Part shown: positions 1-11,812 of the stretch, piece by piece
How the letters are laid out: each line of letters starts with the position of its first letter
Position numbering within the stretch: position 1 is the first letter of the stretch
Source of the DNA: Petrolisthes cinctipes
Taxonomy: Eukaryota; Arthropoda; Malacostraca; Decapoda; Porcellanidae
Direction of reading: 5' to 3'
Assembly (NCBI GenBank): GCA_033782935.1
Contig: JAWQEG010001384.1
Coordinates: 126,501 to 190,500, forward strand
Length of the DNA: 64,000 bases
Notes under the pieces: generated by a model
The model's database searches: none
What the model was told of the DNA's origin: nothing
The model's input: only the letters and a program-made list of their open reading frames with translations
Program-made: the position numbers and the translations under genes

Positions 1-758
1 AGAACGTTTCTAAGGTTACTCTACATAATAGTTTCTCTGTCTTGGAAACTTTATCAGACACTCATTCTGGTGACCCTTCAACTGATGACAATTCTCAGAC
101 TTTAGCTAAAGGTGTCCATGTGGTAGAGGTTCACGCTGCCACACGCTCTCCCAAAAGGAAATTTAAGTCACCTAAACTGCCACAGAGACGCCTTCGTGGT
201 TCCTCTGAGGCACTTGACTCTATAGATGTTCCACCTTGTGAGGCAACCATCTCTGTGGACTCATCCATAGTTTCCTCTCAATTTCACCAGAAGCGTTCTC
301 GTGGCTCTGATGAATCTCTTGATTCAACAGAAGTTCCTCCTCGCAAGCTTCCTTCGGGATCATCAGAGGGGCGTGAAGTTAATGTGGATGCCACGGATGT
401 TGTGACTTCAAAAGATTCACTTTCTCTTCCGCTTGAGCAGCGGAGTGATTCTACCACCTGTATTATGGATGTTGATGTATCTGCCTGTGTCAGTGATACC
501 ACTGCTGTACAGGACAGAACCAATGTAATTGTTTCAAAGAATATCCCATCTCATATACCTTCATCTTCTTCTAACATATCAGATGCTTCAGGGACTCGTC
601 TACGGGTCCCAATTACTGCCCCAAGTACTACTCCTTGGGTTCGCTCTTCTTCTAGTGGCCCAGGATTAGACAAATCTTATTGTTTGAATAAACCCTCAGG
701 TCGAGGTGGTAGTGGGAAGTACCTCCGTGAGGCTTCCCAAAAATCAGTACTAAAGTAA
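1..758 (+). CDS. LINE family 1 ORF1 (Gag-like), C-terminal part, partial at window edge
   Basis: Open frame running in from the left edge (first full codon at 3) to the stop at 756-758. It matches the last ~250 residues of copy B ORF1 almost exactly. The zinc knuckles seen in copy B lie upstream, outside the window. This part is a low-complexity Ser/Thr/Pro/Asp-rich tail, probably disordered, with an internal duplication: RLRGSSEALDSIDVPP and SRGSDESLDSTEVPP, about 30 residues apart. ORF1 proteins of this type bind the element RNA. The frame is unbroken here, so this part has not decayed. Confidence 0.85.
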   Translation, partial: NVSKVTLHNSFSVLETLSDTHSGDPSTDDNSQTLAKGVHVVEVHAATRSPKRKFKSPKLPQRRLRGSSEALDSIDVPPCEATISVDSSIVSSQFHQKRSRGSDESLDSTEVPPRKLPSGSSEGREVNVDATDVVTSKDSLSLPLEQRSDSTTCIMDVDVSACVSDTTAVQDRTNVIVSKNIPSHIPSSSSNISDASGTRLRVPITAPSTTPWVRSSSSGPGLDKSYCLNKPSGRGGSGKYLREASQKSVLK

Positions 759-3700
759 CACCGTTCAAGGTCCTTCAGTGGAATTGCCGTGGCTTGCGTG
801 CTTCTTGGGAGGAACTGCGCGTTCTTCTCTCCTTGTTCTCTCCTGCATGTGTTTCTCTCCAAGAGACAATGCTTGGGGACTACATTCCTGCCAGTCCTCC
901 AGCATACTCAGCATTTTATTCCAATTCATTTGAAGGGCAGGGTCAGCATGGTGGCTCTGCCATCCTAGTTTGCCGAGATATTCCATGCACGAGCCTGGAG
1001 GTTGACACTCCGCTCCAGGCTGTTGCAGTTAAGGTTTTTATGGACCGCCCGTACACTGTATGCAGTCTATACCTTCCTCCCAGTGTTACAGTTGAGAGGG
1101 GTGATCTCAACCATCTTGTACGGGACCTTCCATCTCCCTTTATTTTATTGGGTGATTTTAATGGTCGTCATCCTCTGTGGGGTGACAGTTCGGTCAACCC
1201 CAGGGGTGTTTTATTGGCTTCTTTTATTGAGGATGAGGGATTAGGGGTTTTAAATACGGGAGATGTGACACATTTTAATAGCTCTACTGGGACTTTTACC
1301 GCCATTGACATTTCCCTTTGCTCACCCAGTGCTCTGTTGGATTTTACTTGGAGAGTGTTGCCTGACTTATATGGCAGTGACCATTTCCTTATACTTTTAG
1401 AAGGTAACAGGTACGAACCACAGTCTCGTCTTCCTAGGTGGAAATTAGAGAAGGCTGACTGGCAGTTTTTTAGAGAGCTAACTTCTTCGGTCTCTTCTGT
1501 AGCCGATTTCGGTAGCTCTGACGAGGCTGTAACATATTTTACTGCTGCTCTCAACTCTATCCCTAGAACTTCTGGCTACTTTCCCAAACGTCCTGTCCCT
1601 TGGTGGTCACCAATCTGCACCACTGTTGTGCGTGGGGACCCAACTCTTTTAGAGGATTTCCGACGGGCAAGGGCTCGGGCTAGACGAGTTTTAAAAGAGG
1701 CCCGACGTGCATCTTGGAAGGCCTATGTGTCTTCAATTAATACTAAAACTCCACTCACCCAAGTGTTAAGGAGAGTCCGTAAAATGGCGGGGAAGTTTTC
1801 TCCTAGTTCTCCACCTGTACTTAAGGTCAATGGAATTAAGATCATAAATGGTTTGACAGTGGCCAATACCATGGCGGAGGCTTTTGCAAAGGTCTCCAGC
1901 CGTGACTCTCGACCTCTGGCTGTCAGGCATGAGTTAAGAGCCAAGGAGCGTACAGTCCTGGATTTCACAGGGAACGAGAATGAAAGTTATAACCATATAT
2001 TCACCCTGAGAGACCTGCATTCTGCTCTCTCTCTCTGCGGCGACACTTCTCCTGGGCCAGACAACATCCCATATGCAATGTTACAACACTTGGGTGAGGA
2101 AGCGATCTCATTTCTTTTAGCTGTATATAACAGAATCTGGCTGGAGGGTGTCTTCCCTTCTGGGTGGAGGGTTGCTACCATCCTTCCTTTTCTAAAGCCG
2201 GGCAAGGACTCTGGTGTTGCCCTCAATTATCGACCAATTGCCTTGACCTCCTGTCTCTGTAAACTATTTGAAAAGATGGTGAATGTCAGACTGGTATACT
2301 TCTTGGAACGGGGTGATTTTCTGTCTCCGTCCCAGTCTGGCTTTCGTATATACCGTTCCACTACAGATGCTCTGATCAGGTTGGAAGCTGCTGCATGTGA
2401 GGCTTTTGCACGACATCAACACCTTGTCTGTGTATTCTTTGATTTAGAGAAAGCCTATGACACTACATGGCAATATGGCATCCTGCAGCAACTCCATTTA
2501 TATGGCCTGCGAGGTCGCCTTCCACGCTTTCTTAAGGAGTTTCTCAGTGGTCGCAGTTTTTCTGTGAGGGTTGGTACAACCCACTCAGCATCTGTTGCAC
2601 AGGAGGAGGGAGTCCCCCAGGGAAGCGTCCTCAGTGTCACATTGTTTGCAGTAGCAATTAATGCCATTGCCTCATCCCTTCCAGACGGTATAGCTAACTC
2701 GATGTACGTTGACGACCTAGCAGTCTGGTTTGCTGCTTCCCGTATGTCAGTGGCGGAGCGGCGCATGCAGCTTGCCCTTGACAGGGTGTCACGTTGGACT
2801 GGTTCTCATGGGTTTCGATTTTCTCCTTCCAAGACACTTGCTATGCACTTCTGCCACATCCGAGGCGTCCACCCGGATCCGGACTTATTCATGTATGGTC
2901 ATCGGATACGATGTGTCGAGGAGACTCGCTTTTTGGGTCTCCTTTTTGACAAACGTTTGACTTGGGTTCCCCACTTACGTACACTTAAGGTCTCTTGCCT
3001 CAAGGCTCTTAACCTGTTGAGGGTCCTGAGCCATACATCCTGGGGGGCTGATCGGGCCACCCTCCTCCGCCTATACCATGTTCTTATTAGGTCAAAACTC
3101 GACTATGGGTGTGAGGTGTACTCTTCTGCCACCGATGCCCGTCTCAGAGTTTTAGACCCTGTTCATCATGCTGGAGTACGTCTGGCGACCGCAGCCTTTA
3201 GGTCGTCCCCAATCCCCAGTCTCCTGGTGGACGCTAATGAGCCACCTCTTGATCTCCGTTGTCAGTCCTTGATGGTTCGTTGTTGGCATCGATTACATGG
3301 ACTTCCTGACTCCCTACCTTGCTTGGCGGTGTCATCTGATATCATGTCTCAGTACTACCTTTTACATTCTCGTGCACCATGGCCCTTTGGCTTCCGGGTC
3401 AGGAAGGCTATGGAGGAGATGGGCATAGATGACTACCAGATTAATCCTGTGAGGGTCCCCAGGGTGGCTCCATGGCTTCTTCCAGAAGTTTTCCCCTGCA
3501 CCTGCTTTACAGACAAGAAGGAATCTCTTCCTCCTCCAGTGGCTCGTTCCCTCTTTTTAGAACATGCCTTCACTCACAGGGAGTCCTTCCCTGTGTACAC
3601 TGATGGGTCAAAGTCTGATGCTGGAGTTGGCTTTGGAGTTGTCTTCCTGACTTTTGCCGTGGAGGCAGGCTCCCTTCTGTCATGTCCATTTTTACTGATG

Positions 3701-4422
3701 AGCTCTCGGCCATTTTATATGCCCTCCAAGTGATTTTTACTCTCCCTCAGCCTTCGTTTACTATTTTTAGCGATTCCTGTAGTGCCATGCAGGCCTTGTG
3801 CAATTTTAACTCTTCCCATCCCCTGGTGTTGGCCATTGTTGAGTGGCTTGTCCTCCTTGGTCGTCGTGGCCTGAAAGTCACTTTTTGTTTGGTCCCGGCC
3901 CATGTGGGTGTTGATGGGAATGAGCGGGCTGACGCCCTGGCTAAGGTTGTGGTCTCCAATTCCCGGCCTCCTGCCAGGCGTCATCCTGTTCCTGCAGTGG
4001 ACCTTCGACCCTACATAGATGCTACCGTTCGTTCCTGCTGGCAGGACAGATGGGACGCCGTCGGGGCTAACAAGCTCCGCGACATCCGCCAGCGTCTTGG
4101 TTTGTGGAGCTACAGTGGCCTGTCCCGCCGGTGGGAGACAGCTCTTGTCCGTCTCCGCATTGGCCACACATTATTGACTCATGGCTTTTTAATGGAGAGG
4201 GCTCACCCTCCCTACTGTGATGATTGTCTTGTCCCTTTGACAGTACGGCATCTTATTGTCGAGTGTCCCAGCCTTGGGGACCTTCGTCGTAGGCACCTCT
4301 CCGAGTACCGGAAGGGAGACGGTTCTTACAGTCTCTTCTAGGTGCTCGGGGAGGAGGCTTGTATTGTGGGAGGGAATACCCTCTCCTATGTGGAGGAGGC
4401 TGGCCTCCTCCAAAAGTTGTGA
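758..4422 (+). pseudogene. LINE family 1 ORF2: EEP endonuclease, reverse transcriptase, RNase H (frameshifted)
   Basis: The frame opens directly after the ORF1 stop with a typical endonuclease start (VLQWNCRGLR) but no ATG; the first in-frame ATG comes only after LQET. Endonuclease motifs: LQET, LLGDFNGRHPLWG and SDHF (1-1400). RT motifs: LNYRPIALTS, FFDLEKAYD, GVPQGSVLS and YVDDLAVW (about 2220-2730), so both catalytic Asp motifs are intact, unlike copy B. RNase H begins VYTDGSKSDAG near 3590. A 1-bp deletion near 3647 shifts the frame, and the rest (IFSDSCSAMQAL, VPAHVGVDGNERAD, then CDDC...H...C) continues in another frame. A CAG-to-TAG change ends that frame at 4341; the ancestral stop is at 4420-4422. 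Otherwise a nearly intact polymerase. Confidence 0.9.
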
Positions 4423-4635
4423 ATTTTATTATATTTATGGCTTTTTAGATAGTTAAACATTTTCTTATCTTTTATATATTTTACTTGAATTAGTCAGGTT
4501 TTTTTTTTTTTAGTATAAATGTGCCTTTTAGTTTGTATGTTCTTTTATTCATGCTGCCTATCCCTTTCGGGGTGGAGAAGTCTGTTTAGTTTGTGTGAAT
4601 ATTTTATTAATGATGTGGATGACTACTTTGTGTTG

Positions 4636-4701
4636 GGCGGTATATGACAATAGCTGTTGCGCCGCCAAATGCCTCGTGGCATTTCTAAATCAATCAATCA
4701 A
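4636..4701 (+). other. LINE family 1 3' end: two hairpins plus (AATC)n tail
   Basis: First hairpin: GGCGG at 4636-4640 can pair with CCGCC at 4662-4666 around a TATATGAC...GCTGTTGCG loop. Second hairpin: AAATGCC-TCGT-GGCATTT just downstream, a 7-bp stem. A short AATCAATCAATC tail follows. Structured 3' ends followed by short tandem repeats are how several LINE reverse transcriptases recognise their RNA. The arrangement recurs in copies A' and B and, for the first hairpin, in the short elements at 11.8 and 12.5 kb. Confidence 0.7.
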
Positions 4702-4702
4702 T

Positions 4703-7700
4703 CACACCCCATTCTACCACCAACACCACACTCGACTCCATCAGCCATAAAAAAACTGTCTTCCCTCCGTACCCTAATCATTAATTTTGGCAGTATCATA
4801 AACAAAAGAGCCGCCTTTCACCAAACCCTCCAGACCTATGACCCCGACATTATTATAGGGACAGAGACCTGGCTCACACCCGACATCCAGGACAGTGAAA
4901 TCTTCCCGACGGACAGTCCATATAATATGACCCTGCACAGGAAGGACAGAATAGACGATAAACATCGTGGAGTCCTAATTGCGACAAAGCCAGGACTAGT
5001 TGCGACCCCAGCCACCGAACTGAACGCGGACTCTAAAATTATATGGACTAAATTACAGATACAGGGCTGCAGGACGCTCATTATAGGATCCTTTTATCGT
5101 CCCCCAAATTCAAACTAAGAATACCTGCAGACCCTTGACGATTGTTTATCTAAAATTGACCCCTCCAAAAATATATGGTTGTCTGGTGACTTTAACCTTC
5201 CCGACATAAACTGGACAGCACAGGCGACACTGGACAATTCCACCCATGAAGGCGACTTACTATTACAGACTGATAGGAAACTCTTACATGAAAATTTCAT
5301 TGACATCATTAAAACCCACTCACTTACTCAAACAGTACTAGAACCAACACGCAGACAAGTCAGTGTAGAAAGACATAATCCTAACATAAGACACGGGGTC
5401 ACATCCAACATATTAGACTTATTTCTCACAAACAACATTTCCTTAATTACACGGACACGAGTACTACCTGGTCTTAGTGACCATGAGATGGTACTCATTG
5501 ACGCAAACATCAAGCTAACAACACAAAAACAATTACCCAGGACAATTTACATGTACAACAGAGCTGACATGGGTGGCATTACACAAGACTTAGTTGAATT
5601 CGTGACTCGTTCTTTGACTCAGGCCCAATGGCCAGTTTTGTGGAAAAAAACTGGACCAGACTTCGTGACTTTATACGTGACACAATGGACAAGCACCTAC
5701 CCACGAAAACTATCACACATAACCAGTCATTACCATGGTAATGACCATTATCATGGTACAATAGACAATTAAAGAGACTACACAGAAACAAGGTAAAGGC
5801 ATACAACAGAACAAAACGATACAACGATACAGAACACTGGTTAGAATACAAAAATATACAGAAAACACTACAGAAAGAAACTAAACAAGCAGAAACTAAT
5901 TACACATCCACTTTCCTCGCAGACAACACACAAAACCACAAAAACTTCTTCGGCTTTTTTAAAGCACGCAAACAAGACTCGACCGGTATTACAACATTAC
6001 TACACAACAATTCCTTGGTTACACACCCACATGACAAAGCCAACGCCCTTAACACACAATTCCAGTCCGTTTTTACCCATGAACATGAACACTTACCAGA
6101 CATGCCAACACCATCACACCCACCTATCCCTCCCATTCATATAAACACCCAAGGAATTGAGAAACTTTTATCTGAGGTAGACATACACAAAGCGACTGGA
6201 CCAGACAATATACCCTGCAGGATATTGAGGACTAACGCTAGCATTCTTGTCCCTGTCCTGCAGGTTATATTCTCACAGACTTTACAGACCGGTGAACTCC
6301 CTCATGACTGGCTTTTGGTAAATGTTACCCCAATTTTTAAATCCGGAGACAGAACCCTTCCCATTAATTATAGACCTATTTCACTTACCTCTGTCCCCTG
6401 CAAAATTTTAGAACACATAATTCATAGACATATAATGGACCACTTTGATAGGCAAAATATACTGACTGACAACCAACACGGTTTTCGGCCTAAACGCTCG
6501 TGTGAGACGCAGCTACTGGTAACTACTCATGACATCTTGCAGTCCCTCAATGACACAAAAATTAGACAAGTTGACGCCATAGTATTAGACTTTGCCAAAG
6601 CCTTCGACAAAGTCCCTCATCAAAGACTACTATACAAGTTTGAATTCTATGGCATACAGGGACAACTTCTTCACTAGATTAGAACGTTCTTGACTACCAG
6701 AAAGCAACGTGTAATTCTTGACGGTAGTCAGTCTCCATCTGTTCCTGTGACCTCTGGGGTACCCCAGGGCACTGTCCTGGGTCCCCTTCTCTTCCTTTCA
6801 TACATTAATGACCTCCCACTCTCACTTTCCTCTACCACTAGACTCTTTGCAGACGATAGCTTAGTTTACAGACCAATTAAAGATAGGAATGACTGCCTTC
6901 AACTACAGGACGACCTAACTGCACTTGAAGACTGGGAAGGCAAGTGGCAGATAACATTTAGACCAGACAAATGCCATCACATCCGTTTTACCCGTGCCCA
7001 TAATGCCATTCCATATACATACCAATTACACAACACCAACCTCAACACAGTCACTTCCCACAAATACTTGGGCATCCACATCTCAGCGGACATGAGGTGG
7101 AACACACACATAGGTAGCATCAGGGCCAAAGCTAGTAGGGTCCTGGGGTTCTTGCGCAGGAACCTCAGCATGTGTAACACAGACATCAAAATTATTGCGT
7201 ATAGCACTTTCGTTCGGCCACATTTAGAGTATTGCGACACCGTCTGGGACCCACACACTTACAATAATATCAATAAATTAGAATCCATACAAAACAAAAC
7301 TGCAAGATCGGCAAGACGTGATTACAGACACACTACATCAGTCACTTTGCTTAAACAAGACACAAAACTAGACCCATTAGTAACACGAAGACAGATACAC
7401 AGACAACAGATAATATACAAAATCACAAACAAGTTAGTTGACATAGACAAAGACACATATCTACACCCTACAAGTATACAATCCACTAGAGGCAGCAACA
7501 ACTTAAAATACCATACATACCAGATAAACACTGATATATTTAGGCACTCATTCTTTCCCCTCAGCATCCAAGAGTGGAATCATCTCCCATCTCATGTAGT
7601 TAATAGCCCCACTCTTGACACGTTTAGAAATAGGATCACCAATCATTACCTCCCCAATCCTAATCCTCAACTCACAGTCCCTGACCTAATCCACCCTTAT

Positions 7701-7810
7701 CCTAACCCCCTTCCTAATCCTACCCTGGATCCCTAAATCCCCCGCACAACCCCCGCATATTATGCTGCCCAAGTGCGGGCCTCTGCGGGACCTTAAACTT
7801 GAACTTGAAC
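4703..7810 (+). mobile_element. CR1/L2-like LINE, 5'-truncated
   Basis: Starts immediately after the AATC tail of copy A and ends in CTTGAACTTGAAC, a short tandem-repeat tail as expected for CR1/L2-type LINEs rather than poly-A. It encodes endonuclease and RT but no RNase H, and the C-terminal segment (SFFPLSIQEWNHLP) is characteristic of the CR1/L2/Rex group. No ORF1 is present, so the copy is truncated at its 5' end. No target-site duplication is visible. It differs clearly from LINE families 1-3 in base use and sequence. Confidence 0.85.
4735..7736 (+). pseudogene. CR1/L2-like ORF2: endonuclease and reverse transcriptase
   Basis: EEP endonuclease: INFGSIINKRAAF, IIGTETWL, LIIGSFYRPP, LSGDFNLPDINW and LSDHEM (4775-5500). 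RT: HKATGPDNIP, INYRPISLTSVPCK, HGFRPKRSCETQL, VLDFAKAFDKVPH, SGVPQGTVLGPLLF and FADDSLVYR (6180-6870), so the catalytic Asp residues are present. The C-terminal domain, rich in His and Arg, runs to 7736. It is broken by in-frame stops at 5116 and 6675 and by frameshifts between about 5580 and 6010, where TACCATGGTAATGACCATTA is part of a small inverted insertion. Dead but only moderately diverged. Confidence 0.85.
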
Positions 7811-8012
7811 CGTCACTCACAGCTTCTTGGAATATGGTCGGGCATCTTCTATGTTGTGAGTTGACGACGATGTAGGGGGTATTTTCTAGACGTGTCGGTG
7901 TAGCCAGGATAATTGACGAACAGCTGGACCCAGTTTACCTGTGAAAAATCCCAGTCGTTTTCTCGTGGATTCGAACCCGGGTCCTTGACATTCGCAGTCC
8001 ACTTCTTTATCC
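7811..8012 (-). repeat. tRNA-like SINE fragment
   Basis: Wedged between the CR1 tail and LINE copy A'. On the minus strand it reads GAGTGGATAAAGAAGTGG, then about 20 bases later GGGTTCGAATCC, a near-perfect RNA polymerase III B box preceded by an A-box-like stretch. A tRNA-derived SINE head fits. The remaining ~130 bases are unrecognised and there is no clear tail. A decayed tRNA gene is possible but I could not fold a full cloverleaf. Confidence 0.4.
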
Positions 8013-9460
8013 ACTCTGTTTGTCTCCAGGAGACAGTGCTTGGGGAATCCATTCCTGCTAGTCCTCCTGTCTACTCTGCATGTTATGGATTCCAATTCAT
8101 TTGAAGGGCAGGGTCACCATGGTGGTTCTGCCATCCTAGTTCGACGCGATGTTCCATGCACGAGCATGAAGCTTGACACTCCAATTCAGGCTGTTGCAGT
8201 TAAGCATTTTATAGACTGCCCCTACACTGAGTGCAATCTATACCTTCCTCCCAGTGTTGTAGTTGAAAGGGGTAATCTCAGCCGTCTTATACGGGACCTT
8301 CCTTCTCCATATATTTTATAAGGTGATTTTAATGGTCGTCATCCTCTGTGAGGTGACAGTTCGGTCAATCCCAGGGATGTTTTGTTGGCTTAATTTATTG
8401 AGGATGAAGGATTAGGGGTTTTAAATACGGGAGATGTGACACATTTTAATAGCCCTACTGGAACTGTTACAACCATTGACATTTCCCTATGCTCACTCAG
8501 TGCACTGTTGGAATTTACTTGAAGTGTGTTGCCCGATTTATATGTTAGTGACCACTTCCCTATACTCTTGGTATATAATAGGTACGAACCGCAGTCTCGT
8601 CTTCCTCGGTGGAGATTAGAGAAGACTGACTGGCAATTCCTGTAGTGCCTTGCAGGCCTTGTGTCATTTTAACTTTTCCCATCCCCTGGTGTTGGCCATT
8701 CTCGAGTGGCTTGTCTTTCTGGGTCGTCGTGGTCGCAGAGTTACATCTTTTTGGGTCCCGGCTCATGTGGGTGTCTATGGGAATGAGCGGGCTGAGGCTG
8801 CGGTCTCCAGTTCTTGGCCTCCTGCCAGGCGTCATCCAGTTCCTGCAGTGGACCTTCGACCCGACATGGATGCTGCCGTTCGTTCCCGCTGGCAGGACAG
8901 ATGGGACGCCACCGGGGCTAACAAGCTCCGCGGCATCTGCCAGCTCCTTGGTTTGTGGAGCTACAGCAGCCTGTCCCGCCGGTGGGAGATGGCTCTTGTC
9001 CATCTCCGCATTGGCCACACACTATTGACTCATGGCTTTATAATGGAGAGGGCTCAACCTCCCTACTGTGATGATTGTCCGGTCCCTCTGACAGTGCGGC
9101 ATCTACTCCGGGAGTAGACTTGTAGTGTGAGAGGGAACACCCTGTCCTATGTGGAGGAGGCTGGCCACCTCCACAAATTGTGAATTTTATGATATTTATG
9201 GCTTTTTAGATAATTCAATGTTTTTTTATTTTGATCTTTTATATATTTTCCTTGAGTTAATCAGGTTCTTTTAGTATAATTGTGCCTTTTAGTTTATATG
9301 TTCTTTTTATCATGCTGTCTATCCCTTTCGGGGTGGTGAAGCCTGTTTGGTGTGTGTACATATATTATTAATGATGTAAATGACCATTTTATGTTGGGCG
9401 GTATATGACCCTAGCTGTTGCACCGCCAGATACCTAATGACATTTATAAATCAATCAATC
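8013..9460 (+). mobile_element. LINE family 1, internally deleted copy A'
   Basis: 8013-8636 matches the endonuclease part of copy A (about 855-1465). The sequence then jumps to the RNase H part (8637 onward, equivalent to about 3773), removing ~2.3 kb including the whole RT. The 3' end keeps the GGCGG...CCGCC hairpin (9397-9427) and a short AATCAATC tail. Several stops interrupt the endonuclease part. It is more diverged than A and B, so it is an older insertion. The RNase H part (8650-9117) keeps VPAHVGVYGNE and the C-terminal CDDC motif. It is non-autonomous. Confidence 0.88.
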
Positions 9461-9798
9461 GAGTGTGGAATTTGAGCATGTCACCGTGTTGCTATAACAT
9501 TTCACACCCTCATTTGGCCTCACCAGTAAAGATAGGCTCGTCCCTCCAATTTAGTCATTGCAATATGGTAAGTATTTTGTGACGATGACACAGATTTGTC
9601 AGTAACAACAACGTCCATAATTTGGTGAACATTATGAACAGTGGTAGTGGCGTACTGACAGTTGTCATTAAAAGACAGTTCTGACCAAAGAAAACTCACT
9701 ATATATTTTTCATTACATAGTGAACCTTTCAAAGGCTTTAATTTTCACATTACTTTGTGATAATAGATGGATTGGGTGAGGATGGAAACATTATGTCA
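9461..9798. other. Unassigned intergenic DNA
   Basis: No open frame with recognisable content, no tandem repeat and no terminal inverted repeat that I can see. Confidence 0.5.
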
Positions 9799-10240
9799 GA
9801 GCCTTGGTATTTGACACTACATTTATAAACTATTAGGTAGATACATGGGGAATGGAAGTGTGTGTTAGTGGTATCAACACTTGTCACATGTAATCATTTG
9901 CTTCATTTAATAAAGAGAATTCTGCTTCATAATTTTTATTCAGTTATTGTGTAATTATTTTTCAGCGTTTAGTGTTTGATAATAACCATTGAATACATTA
10001 CGAATAAAGTCTACAATAATGTAACCACGGTTGTTTTTGTGATATATCATAATATTATAAAGTTAATCTTACCTTTAATTATGTTACCAATTGACACGAA
10101 TGTCAGAATATAAAGAATTGAAAACCGGGTGTATTTTCATAATTTTATTATAGATTCCATTTATTTTAAACCTCCCCAAGAATAATTTCTCACCTCTCTT
10201 GTACTGTTGTACTGGCACACGCATCTACCCTCCTCAGATC
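9799..10240 (+). repeat. Interspersed repeat R1, partial copy 1
   Basis: Begins with GGTATTTGACACTAC and follows the interior of the TIR element at 19098-19834 and the copy at 29012-29656 (shared words include AAATGGAAGTGTG-type and AACCATTGAATACATTACG segments). It lacks both terminal inverted repeats. At about 10240 it joins a fragment of the palindromic element R5, so two repeats were fused here. Confidence 0.75.
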
Positions 10241-10531
10241 TTTCTCTGAAATAATTATGAGGTGATAATGATATTACTTTGATACGGTTTTCAATGTTTG
10301 ATAAACGCATATATAACAACCGATAATATGCAACGTCGCGGCTTTATACCAAACTTGATAATGTGTGTGTGTGAGTGTACTGAGAAGCAAGAGATAGAGA
10401 GAGAGAGAAACGAGGTGCTAGAGTGAAAGTGTGTGTGTGTGTGTGTGTGTGTATACTGAATAGCAAGAGAGAGAGAGAGATAAAGAAACGCGGTGCTGGA
10501 GTGATAATATTTGTGCGTGTGTACTGAAAAG

Positions 10532-10585
<54 letters not shown>

Positions 10586-10600
10586 GAGGAGCTAGAGTCA
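10241..10600 (+). repeat. Fragment of palindromic element R5, with (GT)n and (GA)n tracts
   Basis: Contains TTTTCAATGTTTGATAAACG and the following ATATAACAA...ATGCAACGTC...CTTTATACC words found in the inner arms of the palindrome at 30.9-32.7 kb. The GTGTGTGTGAGTG and GAAGCAAGAGATAGAGAG blocks also match 32007-32050. The (GA)n run at 10534-10584 has been amplified here. Non-coding. Confidence 0.75.
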
Positions 10601-10854
10601 GGTGTGTCTACAACAATGAATAAATGTAAATAAATTTTGTATTACTTGGGGGATAACACATTACTAATATGTTAATAAATATATTAAAATGGCCCTTAGT
10701 CTCTAAAAGTCTACAGTATATTATTGGTCTTGGGGCTGTATATAACAAGACAGATATGTTTTAGTGTAGGTTCTTCTTGTCATTATTTATGCTTTCCGAT
10801 CTCGTCTTTTATTTATTAAATATATGTCACTTGCTCATCAAACTGTCACATTAG

Positions 10855-11085
10855 GCCTCGTCGCCTCGGACTGACTCTTCGCCACACACACAGACAAAAG
10901 CAATAATTTTGCCCGTTCTTCTCTCGCTCGCTTGCCTCGGCCTGCATCTCACCCGTGTCTGAGGTGGAAAATGTCTGTGTTTTCACTGCTCCCTCGCCCA
11001 GGCGTGAACCGCGAACTTTGGTTCACGAGAAACGTCTGAACCACTAACTAGTCTCGTCGCCTGGATGCCCGCGGGCCGACCGGCT
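10855..11085 (-). repeat. tRNA-derived SINE candidate
   Basis: On the minus strand it reads GACTAGTTAGTGGTTCAGACG (an A-box-like stretch, first 20 bases typical of a D arm), then GTGAACCAAAG and CGCGGTTCACGCC, a B-box-like element about 35 bases later. This is the spacing of a tRNA-derived pol III promoter. The body downstream (toward 10860) is C/G-rich and ends without a clear poly-A. No other copy lies in the window. Confidence 0.45.
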
Positions 11086-11089
11086 GCAG

Positions 11090-11800
11090 GAGGTCATTCT
11101 GAAGGCGGAAATCTGGGCGCGATTCTGATTACATTACTCTCAATAGTGAGGAAGTAATTAATACTCATGTATGCTTAAGTATAACAACCATAAAGTTATG
11201 CATGTTTTTTATCACAGTATTTGCCTAGCAATTTTGCAATGCAATAACGAGGAACAACGTAAGCCGTAAAACGATAAAGACCAGTAATTACACAGATAGA
11301 CGTGCTATATGTTACTAATTTTAGTACTGAATTATCTAAAGGAATGTGCCACCTGCCATGCATTGTGATGCTGAGAACATAATTCTGAAGTTGAGCATAA
11401 AACACTGTGTTCAGTAACCTATAGAGAGATACATGAGCATCACGTTGATCACCATTACTGTCCTTGTGGTCCTTATTGTGTCATATGGTGTTCTGCGCAG
11501 TAATGCTGGAACTAGATAAAAGTAAGGTAATGTATATCGAAACAGATTTTAATAAAAAAATACCAATAAGTAACTTAAAAATAAAGATATAATATATTTC
11601 TCTTTCCTGCAAATGGGTTTAACAAGTTAACATTCTGACTAGCAACAAACTAGCAAATGGCAATGCATGAAACCTATAGTCCTTCAGTTTTATGAAGGCG
11701 AAATGCTGTGGCTGGGATAATAATGCGTATCTGCCAACACTTTAATTCTAAATAATTCATATATCTCTCCCCATAAATCTCTAGTTGTTTTCTAAATTCT
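11090..11800. other. Unassigned intergenic DNA
   Basis: AT-rich sequence with only short, unconvincing frames. I see no repeat family, tandem array or RNA gene in it. Confidence 0.45.
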
Positions 11801-11812
11801 CTACACATTGAC

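Larger units (their letters stand above)
1..4701 (+). mobile_element. I-group LINE, family 1, copy A (5' end outside window)
   Basis: Non-LTR retrotransposon reading left to right: end of a Gag-like ORF1, then ORF2 with endonuclease, reverse transcriptase and RNase H, a short 3' UTR, two hairpins and a tail of AATC repeats. It aligns over its whole visible length with copy B (about 55655-60413); in ORF1 I count fewer than ten differences in about 750 bases. RNase H after the RT is typical of the I group (I, Nimb, LOA and relatives), so I place it there without naming a clade. Copy A has small in-frame deletions relative to B (15 bp near 1542, 39 bp near 1633), a 1-bp deletion in RNase H and a late stop. 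Confidence 0.93.
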
